Counted from the stretch's first letter, positions 7,857 through 16,015 are shown. The stretch: 26,538 nucleotides of DNA from CAJQGY01 sp964523375 (GCA_964523375.1 CAZFYG010000015.1:1-26538); one strand, 5' to 3'. A program made the numbers and translations. The notes: generated by a model from the letters alone, not told the origin.

Positions 7857-7909
7857 GCATAAATAAAGCTCATATGGCCATTGTTAAAAACAATATATTG
7901 AATATATAT

Positions 7910-8392
7910 CTATTGATTATTGATTAATGCATTCTTAAGAGATATTTCATTAATATCATCGAAACCAAATGCATCTTGAGAAGCTAAAACAACATACGAG
8001 GCATCTATACCAATTGGTATAACAGCATTAAATTTAGCATTATCTATGAAGGATCCAAATTTATTGCTATCTTCATAACCAATATGTTGTGCATGGATAT
8101 AAAAAGGGTTTCCAAGTCCAATTACAGCCACCTCTTTCTTTTCATCATTTAAGATTCTCAGCACATACTCATCTCTTTTGTTAAAAGACTTATATTTTGC
8201 AATAACATTGTAATTTGGTTGCTTTACGAATGATTTTTCCAATCTAAGACCATCCTTGCTTCCTACAAGTGACAGCACTAGTGCGTCTGCATTTAAATCT
8301 TTAGTAAGAAGGTTAATATCTATATCTTTTTCAATAGCGCCATGCGAATGGCCAAGAAAAAGAATTAAAGTTAAGTGTATAATTTTTACCAT
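7910..8392 (-). CDS. Small exported protein coupled to the M64 peptidase, unknown function
   Basis: About 160 residues with a hydrophobic export signal (MVKIIHLTLILFLGHSHGA). I do not recognise a family. The body is predicted beta-rich: ADALVLSLVG, YVLRILNDEKKEVAVIGLGNPFYIHAQHIG and FNAVIPIGIDASYVVLAS resemble strands of a small beta-sandwich, with no cysteine after the signal. Start choice: an ATG at 8413 is also in frame, but ATG 8392 overlaps the stop of the peptidase gene by 7 nt (ATGGTAA), gives a clean signal peptide and has a purine-rich GGGGAG 13 nt upstream. The overlap implies translational coupling and a shared mRNA with the peptidase. It may be an accessory domain, inhibitor or chaperone for it; that is inference from position only. 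Confidence 0.72.
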   Translation of the reverse strand: MVKIIHLTLILFLGHSHGAIEKDIDINLLTKDLNADALVLSLVGSKDGLRLEKSFVKQPNYNVIAKYKSFNKRDEYVLRILNDEKKEVAVIGLGNPFYIHAQHIGYEDSNKFGSFIDNAKFNAVIPIGIDASYVVLASQDAFGFDDINEISLKNALINNQ

Positions 8393-10719
8393 TTTGCCCA
8401 GTTTACTCCCCATGACCCACCTACTGGGCCAAACATATATCCGTAATCATATTCAGGTATCAAGCCAATAACAGGATCTCTTTGAGTATTCCCGTTCGAA
8501 TCTACCCATATAAACGAAGACTGCATAATACCTCTGTAAAAATCATTATTATTCATTGGGTCATCGGGGGCAATAATTGTTCCTGAAAGATCTACTCCCT
8601 TGAAGGTATAAATCCTAACCCCGTTATCGGAAGGCCTGCCAAAAGATACTGATGTTTGATTCTCTTTAGAGACATCCTCAACACCATCAACGTACCACTT
8701 GAGTGTAATTTGTTCAGGATTATAATCAACATCAATTGCTATATCCCATGAAACGATTTGGCCTTGATCGTTTCTGCTTGTAGAAGCATTGCCTGGATCA
8801 TAAAAGCCTTGATTCTGCAAAGAGCCTACAGCAAATCCTTCAATATTTACCTTTCCGTATCCCCCGCTGCTACACGAATCCATGATATTACAAAAATTTG
8901 GTCTGTAGTTGTCGTATAAGCCATAATAATTTCCTTCAAAGTGCCCAACTTTGTTACATTCTTCATTCTTGCCTGCAAAATTTCCTTGATCATCCCAATT
9001 ATTAGCAAAACAACCACAGTCCTCGATCACAACACCGACATTGTCGAAGTCAGCAATTGTGCCATCTGAATAGTTGTAGCAAACCTGAATATCTCGTCCT
9101 AAGATATTTAATGGATCTTCAAAATGATGACTCCATTTTACAACAGTGGCATTACCTTGCGTGCTTGTATTAATGTTTTGGTCAGCAAAGGCACTTACAT
9201 CTCGATCATCGTCTGAGCGATACTCATCTCCCATATAACCATGGGCATGCCCTAATTCATGCATGAGAGTAGTGCTGGTTTGTTCAGGGTTAGTATCTCT
9301 TATTCTTTGAATATTTCTGTTTCCAAGATTGACGCCTCTACCTTGAATTCTTGTTAAAGTTGAGACTAAAGTATTATCAGGTAAGAAATCGTCAAAAATT
9401 GCTGTGTCCATATCTCCAACACAATAAACACTTTCATCAAAAGAATAGCAACCTGTTCTTATGCCAGTTGGTGAGGTTCCATCAGGATCAACAGGCTCAA
9501 CAGAAACAACCTTAAAGTAATCTTCTTTAAAAAATGCACCTGCATCAGACTCTCTGACCTTATTAAGAGATGCTAATAACGCCCTTCTGTATAAATCTAT
9601 GTCCGCATCTCCATTCAAAGAGTCACCAATAAATAGATAATTTGTTTTTCCTAATGAACCCATATCTCCAGGCTGGCCAACTAAATAGTGAACATTATAT
9701 TCTTTCAGTATCTTTTCCCCGCCAACAAAACCATCTTCAGGATCAACATCTTGATTAATTGTTACAGTCTCTCTGTAGCCTACAAACCAAGACACAAATT
9801 CAAGTTTTGCCGAGTTCTCACCGTCTGAGACTATTAAATCAACACCATATAAGCCTCCGAGAGCAAGGGAACCAAGGTTTAAGGTCAAAGTACCTGTTCC
9901 ATTTGGATTGTCTCCCTCATCTAACATAAAAGAAGCTTGGAAATCAGAACCATCAACAAGAGCTGAAAATTGCAAACTATCCATTTGATTGTCTACATCC
10001 TCAACATTAACCCTAAAGTCAAAGGATTGATCAATGATCATTGAATTCTTTGAAAGGCCTGGGTCTTCTTCAAAAGCAATTTTAGGAATATCATTTATAG
10101 AAACTATCTCAATACCAATTGTTACTTGTTTGGTAATTCCTTTGTCTGAAGAAAATACTTCATATGTAAAAGAATCTGCTCCATTAATGTTTGAATTAGG
10201 TGAATATACGATTCCTGCATCTTCTGGCCTGAAGTCCAGTATTCCCTTCTCGGGGTTTGATGTAATTGTGTACTGAAGTGGGTTTGTGAGTGTTTCATTT
10301 GGAGATGCGGCAATGCTTCCTGAATATATAGTGTCTTCGTTGATTGTTATTGTGTCTGTCTCCAGTCCTAGATCAAAAGCAAAAACAACCACAGATTGAT
10401 TTAAAGAGCCGCCGCTCCCTGAGCAGCTTAAGCTAAAAGTATTATTTCCAGCCACTAAAGATATAGATTCGGAGCCTGAAGTACCTTTGCCACCAGCCCA
10501 TTCCCCAGATGCTGTACATGACGTTGCATTTGTAGATGACCAAGATATGAGGACACTATCACCGGTTGATGCAGATGAAATATCAGAAGTTATCGAAATC
10601 GTTGGAGCTGGGAATGAACCACCGCCTCCATTATCACCGCCACCTCCGCCGCCGCCTCCGCCACCGCCGCAAGATGAAATGAAAACAATTACAAAAACTG
10701 ATTTAAAAATATTTTTCAT
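8386..10719 (-). CDS. Surface lipoprotein with Ig-like repeats and an M64-type metallopeptidase domain
   Basis: 777 residues from ATG 10719. An in-frame extension to 10788 would put 23 residues before the signal and is rejected. The signal MKNIFKSVFVIVFISSC ends in a lipobox (ISSC) followed by 11 glycines, DN and 4 more glycines: a flexible tether. Next come an Ig-like domain with a cysteine pair (about residues 38-112), a cadherin/VCBS-like segment with Y(S/T)PN and DSFTYEV (about 120-215), and another beta domain to about 310. The peptidase domain follows, with the zinc motif HELGHAHGYMGDEY at residues 487-500, of the HExxHxxGxxxDEY form seen in the M64 (IgA peptidase-type) family, then a cysteine-rich stretch. 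It probably degrades extracellular protein for nutrition. A -35/-10 pair lies at 10756-10784. Confidence 0.85.
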   Translation of the reverse strand: MKNIFKSVFVIVFISSCGGGGGGGGGGGDNGGGGSFPAPTISITSDISSASTGDSVLISWSSTNATSCTASGEWAGGKGTSGSESISLVAGNNTFSLSCSGSGGSLNQSVVVFAFDLGLETDTITINEDTIYSGSIAASPNETLTNPLQYTITSNPEKGILDFRPEDAGIVYSPNSNINGADSFTYEVFSSDKGITKQVTIGIEIVSINDIPKIAFEEDPGLSKNSMIIDQSFDFRVNVEDVDNQMDSLQFSALVDGSDFQASFMLDEGDNPNGTGTLTLNLGSLALGGLYGVDLIVSDGENSAKLEFVSWFVGYRETVTINQDVDPEDGFVGGEKILKEYNVHYLVGQPGDMGSLGKTNYLFIGDSLNGDADIDLYRRALLASLNKVRESDAGAFFKEDYFKVVSVEPVDPDGTSPTGIRTGCYSFDESVYCVGDMDTAIFDDFLPDNTLVSTLTRIQGRGVNLGNRNIQRIRDTNPEQTSTTLMHELGHAHGYMGDEYRSDDDRDVSAFADQNINTSTQGNATVVKWSHHFEDPLNILGRDIQVCYNYSDGTIADFDNVGVVIEDCGCFANNWDDQGNFAGKNEECNKVGHFEGNYYGLYDNYRPNFCNIMDSCSSGGYGKVNIEGFAVGSLQNQGFYDPGNASTSRNDQGQIVSWDIAIDVDYNPEQITLKWYVDGVEDVSKENQTSVSFGRPSDNGVRIYTFKGVDLSGTIIAPDDPMNNNDFYRGIMQSSFIWVDSNGNTQRDPVIGLIPEYDYGYMFGPVGGSWGVNWAKW

Positions 10720-10755
10720 ATATATGTGATGTATTGGATAAGTACCTATGGATAT

Positions 10756-10784
10756 AGTAAATAATAATGAGATTAATGTGTCAA
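10756..10784 (-). promoter_or_regulatory. Putative promoter of the M64 lipoprotein operon
   Basis: Minus strand TTGACA (10779-10784), a 17-nt spacer, TTTACT (10756-10761; 4 of 6 to consensus). Start would be near 10749, giving a leader of about 30 nt. An 18-bp alternating AT run lies just upstream of the -35, where an UP element would be. Confidence 0.5.
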
Positions 10785-10795
10785 GCACATTTTAC

Positions 10796-10813
10796 ATATA
10801 TATATATATATAT
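10796..10813. repeat. Alternating (AT)9 run
   Basis: Eighteen bases of uninterrupted ATAT between the receptor terminator and the -35 of the M64 gene. It may act as an AT-rich promoter-upstream element or be length-variable. Confidence 0.8.
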
Positions 10814-10824
10814 TTTAAAGCAAA

Positions 10825-10851
10825 AAAAAGAGGGTATATAACCCTCTTTTT
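10825..10851 (-). terminator. Rho-independent terminator after the TonB-dependent receptor
   Basis: An 11-bp stem (AAAAAGAGGGT / ACCCTCTTTTT) with a 5-nt loop, continuing on the minus strand into a U tract. It starts 17 nt after the receptor stop. Confidence 0.92.
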
Positions 10852-10868
10852 AAACCTATTAAGAAATT

Positions 10869-13800
10869 TTATAGTTTATATCTGAACCCAGCTCTAAATA
10901 TTGAACCATGATCCTGGTATAAGAAAAGCATCTCTTCGTATCTGGAATACAATCTTACATTTTCTTTTGTAAGGTTCTGAGCTTCAAAGAAAACAGATCC
11001 ATTGTCGCTGAATTCATATGAAGCACTAAAGTCTAACTGACCTCTTTCTTCAATAAATAAAGGGTTATACTGATCCTGACCAGCATATGTTTCACCTCTT
11101 ATATTGTAAGAAAGTCTAGCTGAAAGCTGATTGTCCTCATAGAAAACTGATAGATTGCCAGCATCTCCAAACCCAGGTAAAGCAAACTGCTCACCAATTC
11201 TTGCCGGGTCAACGTCAGTATCTCCACTTACTAAAGTTACATTAGCAAGGAATCCCCAGTTCGAGTCTTCAAACAAATGCTGAATAGCAAGCTCAATTCC
11301 ATCAAGTGTGCCTGAATACTTATTAACAGGTTTGAATATACTAAACATATATAAAGGATCGCCATCTTCAGAAATAAATATATTATTTTGACCTGAAAGA
11401 CCTGTTGAGGGTATATAAGGTTGGTCGCCTTCATAGGTCCAATCATACTGAGCCCAATTACCACCATCATCATGAGCTAAAATCCATGCAAAACCATTAG
11501 TTCTTCCTTCTTCGCCAACGCCACAGGACCAACTAAATACTTGACACATTTTCTCTGCACCACTTGATGCATTATCATCTGTGTAATTTTGTGACTGCTC
11601 TAATAAATCTAAGAAAAATTGAGACTGTCCTATATCAGTAACACCATTGAATGATCCTGAACCGTTTTGAGAACCATGCCAGCCATTAATATTTTTTCTA
11701 AAATAGTTAACAGCAAAGTAACTTCCATCTGCATAGTAATACTCATATGCTAAATCAAGATTCTCAGCCTCGTAAGGTTGTAAATTTGGATTACCCTTTA
11801 TAACTGATACAGGGTACTGACTAGAATATGGAGTAGTATCTACTGTTGCTCTCATTTGTTCTAAGTCAGGTCTTGAGTTTGTTTTACTTAGAGCAAATCT
11901 AAAAATCATATTCTCAGCAAATTCAAAACTACCATTAATATTAGGAAGGATGTAGCTACCCTCTCCTGTTTCTGTAAATACCTCAGGCTCGCCTGTTAGC
12001 ATTCCAAAGAAATTACAATCGTATAATGGGTTGCCATCAGCAAATAAGCACCATGTTGTTGCAATTGGAAGAGAAGTTGTACCTGTTGATGCCTGGTCAA
12101 CTTCTTCATACCTAAGACCAACCTCAATATTTAAAGGCTGACCTTTTTTAGTAGTATGCTCAAAATAAGCATTTACAAAAATTGCATCAATGGTTTCTTC
12201 AACGATATCATTTGAATCAAAATCGCCTGCACATAAAACACCTCTAGTATCAGTTCTGCTCTGTGTGTCATAGCTGTATAAGCCTTGTCCTTGTGCGTCG
12301 TCCACTGTTCCACAAGGCCAATTTTCTGCTCTTCTAACATTCCAAAATGCTAAACCAGCAGCTTCTGAATAAAGGTAGCCATCATTTTGCATGCTTCTAA
12401 TTGCATCTTCGATTGATACATCAAAGTAATATAAATCTGAGCCTGAGCCTAGATAGTTATCTTCGTTAATTTTATTAAATATGAAATCAGGTGTTAATGC
12501 GTTATTCCAAAAATCTGGATTTCCGTCTTCTAACTTACCTTGAAGGAGTTTTTCATTCGCTTTAGCTCTTCTAAACTTCTGATTAACAGAAGAATAACCA
12601 AATTTAATTCTTGATAATGATTCATGAAAAAGACCTTGATTGTTATCCCATGTACCGAGCAACTGAACTTGATCCATAAAATTACTTTTTTCTTGATAAT
12701 CCATTAAAGCTTCTACCGGAGCTAGGTCTGATGCAACAAGCTCTCTAGGAGTGGTGATTCCATTTTGCATATCATTTTCATCAAATGCAGTGTAATCTAA
12801 TATTGGTATCATCCCAGTAAAATCAAAAGTAGCAGTCCCCATTCTTGCGCCACCTACCGGACCAAAAGGACCAGTTCCGTCAGTCCTGCTATCAGCAGAC
12901 GACCACCTAGCATTTGAGAACATAATTGAGTTACCGTAGCTTTTGATAGTTGCAGACGAATCATGCATATCAAAAGTAAGGTTCAAATCTTCATTTACTT
13001 GGAAATCTATATTGAATCCAAGGGAATTGTTTCTGTTTACAGACCCAGCCCAGAGGATGTTGTTGAAAAACTCTCTGCCTTTACCTTCTTGACCAACGTC
13101 ATCAGAGTAAATTGCAGCACCATTTTCATTGATAGTTACGTTTCTTGCATTCCAGCCTGAGAACCAAGCTCCATTTTCAACACCCGTGCTTGCAAAGTCT
13201 ACATTTGAATATGTGTAGTCAATTGTAGTTCTTACTCTTCCAAGCTCATACTGAAAGGCTGTTTGAAAATTATTTCTGACTCTTTCATTATCTTTGTACT
13301 TGTAAACTAAGTTTCTTGGGTAAAAGAAAGCATTATCTTCTCTTTGATTGGTTGAAGTAATAACTGCTTCTGGAGGTAGGTAATTTTCAACGGTGCTTGG
13401 GTTCCAAGTAATTTCATTTGTACCCTCTTCCCTGTTGTGTCTTACTTGATGTGTTCCTGAGAATGAAAGACCCCATGAACCTCCATTATAGTCCTCTCCA
13501 ATAGTTGAGAAAACAAAATCAAGCTCTGGTGTAACTTCATCACCTTGCTCATTCTCTGTATCAATCATAGCTTTTACTGCAAACGAACCTACTGTCTTGC
13601 CAACCTCTAGAGGTTTTGTTGTAACCATATTGATAGTCGCACCAATTCCGCCAGTAGGTAAGGCTGCATTAGCTGACTTATAAACTTCAACTGCAGATAC
13701 ACCGTGAGAGGAGATATCACCAAAATCAAATGACCTTCCTCCACCATAAGTACCTGGTACAGTCGGCATTTGTCTTCCGTTAAGTGTTACAAGATTGAAC

Positions 13801-14108
13801 TCTGGCCCTAAACCACGAACTGCCACCTTTGACCCCTCAACATTAGATCTATCAATAGCAACACCTACGATTCTTGATAGTGATTCAGCTAAATTACCAT
13901 CTGGAAACTTACCAATATCTTCAGCAGTAATAGCATCAACAACACCAACATTCTTTCTTTTAATGTCGATAGCATTTTTTAAACTAGATCTTATTCCAGT
14001 TACTACAACCTCTTCAACGGCTGCTTCTTCTTCTTTTTCATTTGATTCTTGAGCTATAACACTAGTTAATGGCGCAAGAAGTAAGAGCGATAATAGATAT
14101 TTATTCAC
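10869..14108 (-). CDS. TonB-dependent outer-membrane receptor (Xanthomonas/Caulobacter-type)
   Basis: 1079 residues, in the size range of the large TonB-dependent receptors associated with carbohydrate or other organic substrate uptake. A signal peptide (MNKYLLSLLLLAPLTSVIA, cut about 19/20) is followed by a short acidic stretch and a TonB box within EEVVVTGIR (32-40). The plug begins with SSLKNAIDIKR and contains DGNLAESLSRIVGVAIDR, VAVRGLGPEFNLVTLNGR and GGIGATINMVTTKPL, the pattern of this subfamily. The remainder is a beta-barrel ending in FRAGFRYKL. The start codon is GTG (14106-14108) with AGGA about 9 nt upstream. The promoter at 14150-14178 has an inverted repeat over its -35. The ligand is not known; with a surface peptidase lipoprotein downstream and an esterase further on, organic nutrient uptake is more likely than iron. 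Confidence 0.93.
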   Translation of the reverse strand: MNKYLLSLLLLAPLTSVIAQESNEKEEEAAVEEVVVTGIRSSLKNAIDIKRKNVGVVDAITAEDIGKFPDGNLAESLSRIVGVAIDRSNVEGSKVAVRGLGPEFNLVTLNGRQMPTVPGTYGGGRSFDFGDISSHGVSAVEVYKSANAALPTGGIGATINMVTTKPLEVGKTVGSFAVKAMIDTENEQGDEVTPELDFVFSTIGEDYNGGSWGLSFSGTHQVRHNREEGTNEITWNPSTVENYLPPEAVITSTNQREDNAFFYPRNLVYKYKDNERVRNNFQTAFQYELGRVRTTIDYTYSNVDFASTGVENGAWFSGWNARNVTINENGAAIYSDDVGQEGKGREFFNNILWAGSVNRNNSLGFNIDFQVNEDLNLTFDMHDSSATIKSYGNSIMFSNARWSSADSRTDGTGPFGPVGGARMGTATFDFTGMIPILDYTAFDENDMQNGITTPRELVASDLAPVEALMDYQEKSNFMDQVQLLGTWDNNQGLFHESLSRIKFGYSSVNQKFRRAKANEKLLQGKLEDGNPDFWNNALTPDFIFNKINEDNYLGSGSDLYYFDVSIEDAIRSMQNDGYLYSEAAGLAFWNVRRAENWPCGTVDDAQGQGLYSYDTQSRTDTRGVLCAGDFDSNDIVEETIDAIFVNAYFEHTTKKGQPLNIEVGLRYEEVDQASTGTTSLPIATTWCLFADGNPLYDCNFFGMLTGEPEVFTETGEGSYILPNINGSFEFAENMIFRFALSKTNSRPDLEQMRATVDTTPYSSQYPVSVIKGNPNLQPYEAENLDLAYEYYYADGSYFAVNYFRKNINGWHGSQNGSGSFNGVTDIGQSQFFLDLLEQSQNYTDDNASSGAEKMCQVFSWSCGVGEEGRTNGFAWILAHDDGGNWAQYDWTYEGDQPYIPSTGLSGQNNIFISEDGDPLYMFSIFKPVNKYSGTLDGIELAIQHLFEDSNWGFLANVTLVSGDTDVDPARIGEQFALPGFGDAGNLSVFYEDNQLSARLSYNIRGETYAGQDQYNPLFIEERGQLDFSASYEFSDNGSVFFEAQNLTKENVRLYSRYEEMLFLYQDHGSIFRAGFRYKL

Positions 14109-14149
14109 AGTATATTCCTATAAGATTTTTATAAAAGATTAATGAGCGT

Positions 14150-14178
14150 ATTTAACAATTTTGACGTTAATATGTCAA
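14150..14178 (-). promoter_or_regulatory. Promoter of the TonB-dependent receptor with an operator-like repeat
   Basis: Minus strand TTGACA (14173-14178), a 17-nt spacer, TTAAAT (14150-14155). An inverted repeat, TTGAC-N8-GTCAA (14161-14178), includes the whole -35 hexamer, so a dimeric regulator bound there would block RNA polymerase. Confidence 0.5.
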
Positions 14179-14227
14179 GTTTGTACACATTTAGGAAAAA
14201 AAGTAAATAATTTACAAAAAGGCAAAA

Positions 14228-14260
14228 AAAAAGGTAAATGATGTAATCATTTACCTTTTT
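14228..14260 (-). terminator. Rho-independent terminator after the RRM gene
   Basis: A perfect 15-bp stem (AAAAAGGTAAATGAT / ATCATTTACCTTTTT) with a 3-nt loop and A/T tracts on both sides. It lies 20 nt after the RRM gene stop. Confidence 0.92.
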
Positions 14261-14280
14261 AAAATTGATTATTTTATGAA

Positions 14281-14526
14281 TTAACCGTTATCTCTTGGTC
14301 TTGATTCATTAACAACAAGTTTACGGCCGTCAATTTCTGACTCATGTAGAGCTTCAATTGCACCTTCCGCACCATCGCTCATTTCTACGAAGCCAAAACC
14401 TCTTGATCGATTAGTCATTCTGTCTGTGATGATTTTTGCAGAAGTGACAGTTCCATGCTCAGCAAAAAGGTTTTCTAGGTCTTGGTCGCTCATGCCCCAA
14501 GAAATGTTTCCGACGTATATATTCAT
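14281..14526 (-). CDS. RRM-type RNA-binding protein
   Basis: A single RNA recognition motif of 81 residues filling the whole protein. RNP2 is IYVGNI at residues 3-8 and RNP1 is RGFGFVEM, with the aromatic Tyr/Phe residues that stack on RNA bases in place. DGRKLVVNES forms the last strand. Such single-RRM proteins occur in cyanobacteria and many marine proteobacteria and often act in cold response or RNA protection; that role is family knowledge, not shown here. I chose the ATG at 14526, three codons inside a possible TTG start at 14535, because MNIYVGN is the usual N terminus and GGAAA precedes it. The gap to the upstream patatin gene is 59 bp. Confidence 0.94.
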   Translation of the reverse strand: MNIYVGNISWGMSDQDLENLFAEHGTVTSAKIITDRMTNRSRGFGFVEMSDGAEGAIEALHESEIDGRKLVVNESRPRDNG

Positions 14527-14585
14527 AATTTCCAATTAGTTAAAAAAAACGTATCTTACAACACATTCTTAGGATTTAATACCCT

Positions 14586-15509
14586 TTAAGTGTCTAAAAA
14601 TTTTAATGCTTCGCCTCCATACTCATCCCACCAACTCATTCCCATTAAATGTATTTTTTCTAAATTTGTACCTGAGCTATCATCAAGCCTTCTATTTATT
14701 TTACCTATGGGAGAATTAATTCTTAAATATGATTTACCCAATAAGTCACGGGTAAGGTCATTCTCAAGCCCAGTCTCTAACATGATTCCCATAACATCAT
14801 GACGAAGCCAGCCTAATCCCCCCCATGATGATGACTGCTTGCCATTTATTTTTCTTGTATTCAAGCCGGTACCAATACTTAGAACTTTAATGTCATCAGA
14901 TTTAAAGAAATTTTTTGCCTGTGTATATGCAAGCAATGACGGGTTATTTGAAACAACACCACCATCAATATACCAACCACCATCTTCTGCCTGGTAAGTA
15001 GGAAAATAAACAGGAGCTGCACTGGATGCACAACAAGCACTTATTACGCTTATGCCAGGAGTCCCAAAACTACTATGAGCAACATACGATCTGTTCTCAA
15101 CATCATATGCAAGGGTTATAACTGGCTTTTTTGACTCTCCCATAGACTTATCATAAAAAATCTTTTTTAGAACCTCTATTCTTCCAGTATTCTCGTACTT
15201 TGGTCTAGCTTGAATAATAGATGCCTTATCCCAAAAATAATTGCTTGAAGTTATCTCTTCTATATAGTCTTTTGACCAATAGTCCTTAATCTCCTTCGCA
15301 CTCATTTGATTGACACCTAAACATAAAGCATTCAATGCTCCCGCAGAAACACCAACAAACATATCAAACATATCGGCAATTTTTTTGCCGCTTTCAACTT
15401 CTAATTTATGAAGAAATACAAGTCCAGCAATTGCTCTAACACCACCACCATCAAACGATAATACCCTCTTGCTATTTGACTTAGAAAAGAAAGAAGTAAA
15501 GGCACTCAT
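14586..15509 (-). CDS. Patatin-like phospholipase
   Basis: A lipid acyl hydrolase of 307 residues with a Ser-Asp dyad. The glycine-rich oxyanion loop is DGGGVR at 20-25, the nucleophile elbow is GVSAG with Ser55, and the catalytic aspartate is D182 in IDGGVVSNNP. The arrangement is that of single-domain patatins, without a membrane segment or signal peptide, so it is probably cytoplasmic and acts on phospholipids or storage lipids. The ATG at 15509 is clear but a Shine-Dalgarno is weak. It lies after the terminator of the PAN-like gene, so it likely has its own promoter. No cyclase or nucleotide-sensing partner is nearby, so a defence role of the CBASS effector type is not supported. Confidence 0.92.
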   Translation of the reverse strand: MSAFTSFFSKSNSKRVLSFDGGGVRAIAGLVFLHKLEVESGKKIADMFDMFVGVSAGALNALCLGVNQMSAKEIKDYWSKDYIEEITSSNYFWDKASIIQARPKYENTGRIEVLKKIFYDKSMGESKKPVITLAYDVENRSYVAHSSFGTPGISVISACCASSAAPVYFPTYQAEDGGWYIDGGVVSNNPSLLAYTQAKNFFKSDDIKVLSIGTGLNTRKINGKQSSSWGGLGWLRHDVMGIMLETGLENDLTRDLLGKSYLRINSPIGKINRRLDDSSGTNLEKIHLMGMSWWDEYGGEALKFLDT

Positions 15510-15560
15510 AATTTATTTAAACATAAGTATGAGAACACGGCACTTATTTTTAAACAAAAA

Positions 15561-15583
15561 AAAGGCCTCTATTTGAGGCCTTT
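15561..15583 (-). terminator. Rho-independent terminator after the PAN-like gene
   Basis: A 9-bp stem (AAAGGCCTC / GAGGCCTTT) with a TATTT loop. The A run at 15556-15563 encodes the U tract on the minus strand. It lies 20 nt after the stop codon. Confidence 0.92.
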
Positions 15584-15602
15584 GATTTGAAGTTAAAAAC
15601 TA

Positions 15603-15890
15603 TTAACTTTTAATACCTGATGTTGAACCCTTCTTAGCAGATTCTTTTGTTACTGTTTTAAGTATTGAACAGCTTCCAGCCTTAGCATTAAGAACAAATG
15701 CAGCACAAGAATTCTTTGATTCACATAACGCTGCACAACCAGCTACTGATTTATACTTTGAAGATGTTTTAACTGTAGCTATTTTACCAGATAATGAAAT
15801 GTCTTCTTTCATTTCAAAATTTAGAGTATCTGCTTCGACAGCAAATATACTGAAAGCGAAAATTGCAATTAAAGAATTTAATTTGAACAT
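15603..15890 (-). CDS. Small secreted protein with a PAN/apple-like domain
   Basis: 95 residues with a signal peptide (MFKLNSLIAIFAFSIFAVEA). The mature part carries a cysteine pattern of the PAN_4 kind, SVAGCAALCESKNSCAAFVLNAKAGSCSILK, then a basic Ser/Gly-rich end with SGIK. PAN domains bind protein or carbohydrate, and four cysteines would give two disulphides in the periplasm or outside. This one is close to the smallest possible size and has no catalytic partner domain. It is monocistronic: promoter at 15955-15982, Shine-Dalgarno AAGGA 11 nt before the ATG, and a terminator directly after. Two matching palindromes frame its promoter, so its expression is likely tightly regulated. Confidence 0.8.
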   Translation of the reverse strand: MFKLNSLIAIFAFSIFAVEADTLNFEMKEDISLSGKIATVKTSSKYKSVAGCAALCESKNSCAAFVLNAKAGSCSILKTVTKESAKKGSTSGIKS

Positions 15891-15925
15891 TGTAGAGAGT
15901 CCTTTTATAAAAAATTATATTTTAA

Positions 15926-15942
15926 TGTTTACACTGCAAACA
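15926..15942. promoter_or_regulatory. Operator-like palindrome, downstream copy
   Basis: A 17-bp site, left half TGTTTACA, one central base, right half TGCAAACA (7 of 8 positions symmetric). It matches the copy at 15968-15984 at 14 of 17 bases and falls just downstream of the expected transcription start. Confidence 0.55.
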
Positions 15943-15954
15943 TCACAGCTGGGT

Positions 15955-15982
15955 ATAATACAATATATGTTTACAGTGTCAA
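15955..15982 (-). promoter_or_regulatory. Sigma70-type promoter of the PAN-like gene
   Basis: Minus strand TTGACA (15977-15982), a 16-nt spacer, TATTAT (15955-15960). Start is expected near 15948, with a leader of about 58 nt that contains the second palindrome and ends in AAGGA. Confidence 0.65.
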
Positions 15983-15984
15983 CA
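15968..15984. promoter_or_regulatory. Operator-like palindrome over the -35 hexamer
   Basis: A 17-bp site, TGTTTACA, one base, TGTCAACA (7 of 8 positions symmetric). It covers the -35 of the PAN-like promoter. Its centre is 42 bp from that of the other copy, about four helical turns. Confidence 0.55.
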
Positions 15985-16015
15985 TAGATTATGTATTTTT
16001 TTAATATATATAGAA

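Noticed and set aside
7880..7894. Small hairpin ATTGTT-AAA-AACAAT after the M64 partner gene
   Set aside because: A weak AT-only stem with no U tract on the minus strand; not convincing as a terminator.
10632..10675. GC-rich CCGCC/CCTCC repeat, and the proline-rich plus-strand ORF across it
   Set aside because: It is the antisense view of the poly-glycine tether of the M64 lipoprotein, so not a CRISPR, a satellite or a separate gene.
8386..10719. Calling the M64-type protein an IgA protease or virulence factor
   Set aside because: The family name comes from one gut bacterial enzyme; the free-living-type context suggests nutrient proteolysis instead.
8386..10788. Longer start for the M64 lipoprotein at 10788
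   Set aside because: It would place 23 residues before a perfect lipoprotein signal and would include the region holding the -35/-10 pair.
14586..15509. Patatin as a CapV-like CBASS defence effector
   Set aside because: No CD-NTase, Cap2/Cap3 or other sensing gene is adjacent; neighbours are an RRM protein and a PAN-like protein, each bounded by terminators.
15954..15959. TATAAT on the plus strand
   Set aside because: No plus-strand gene follows; the overlapping minus-strand TATTAT with a TTGACA at the right distance explains it better.
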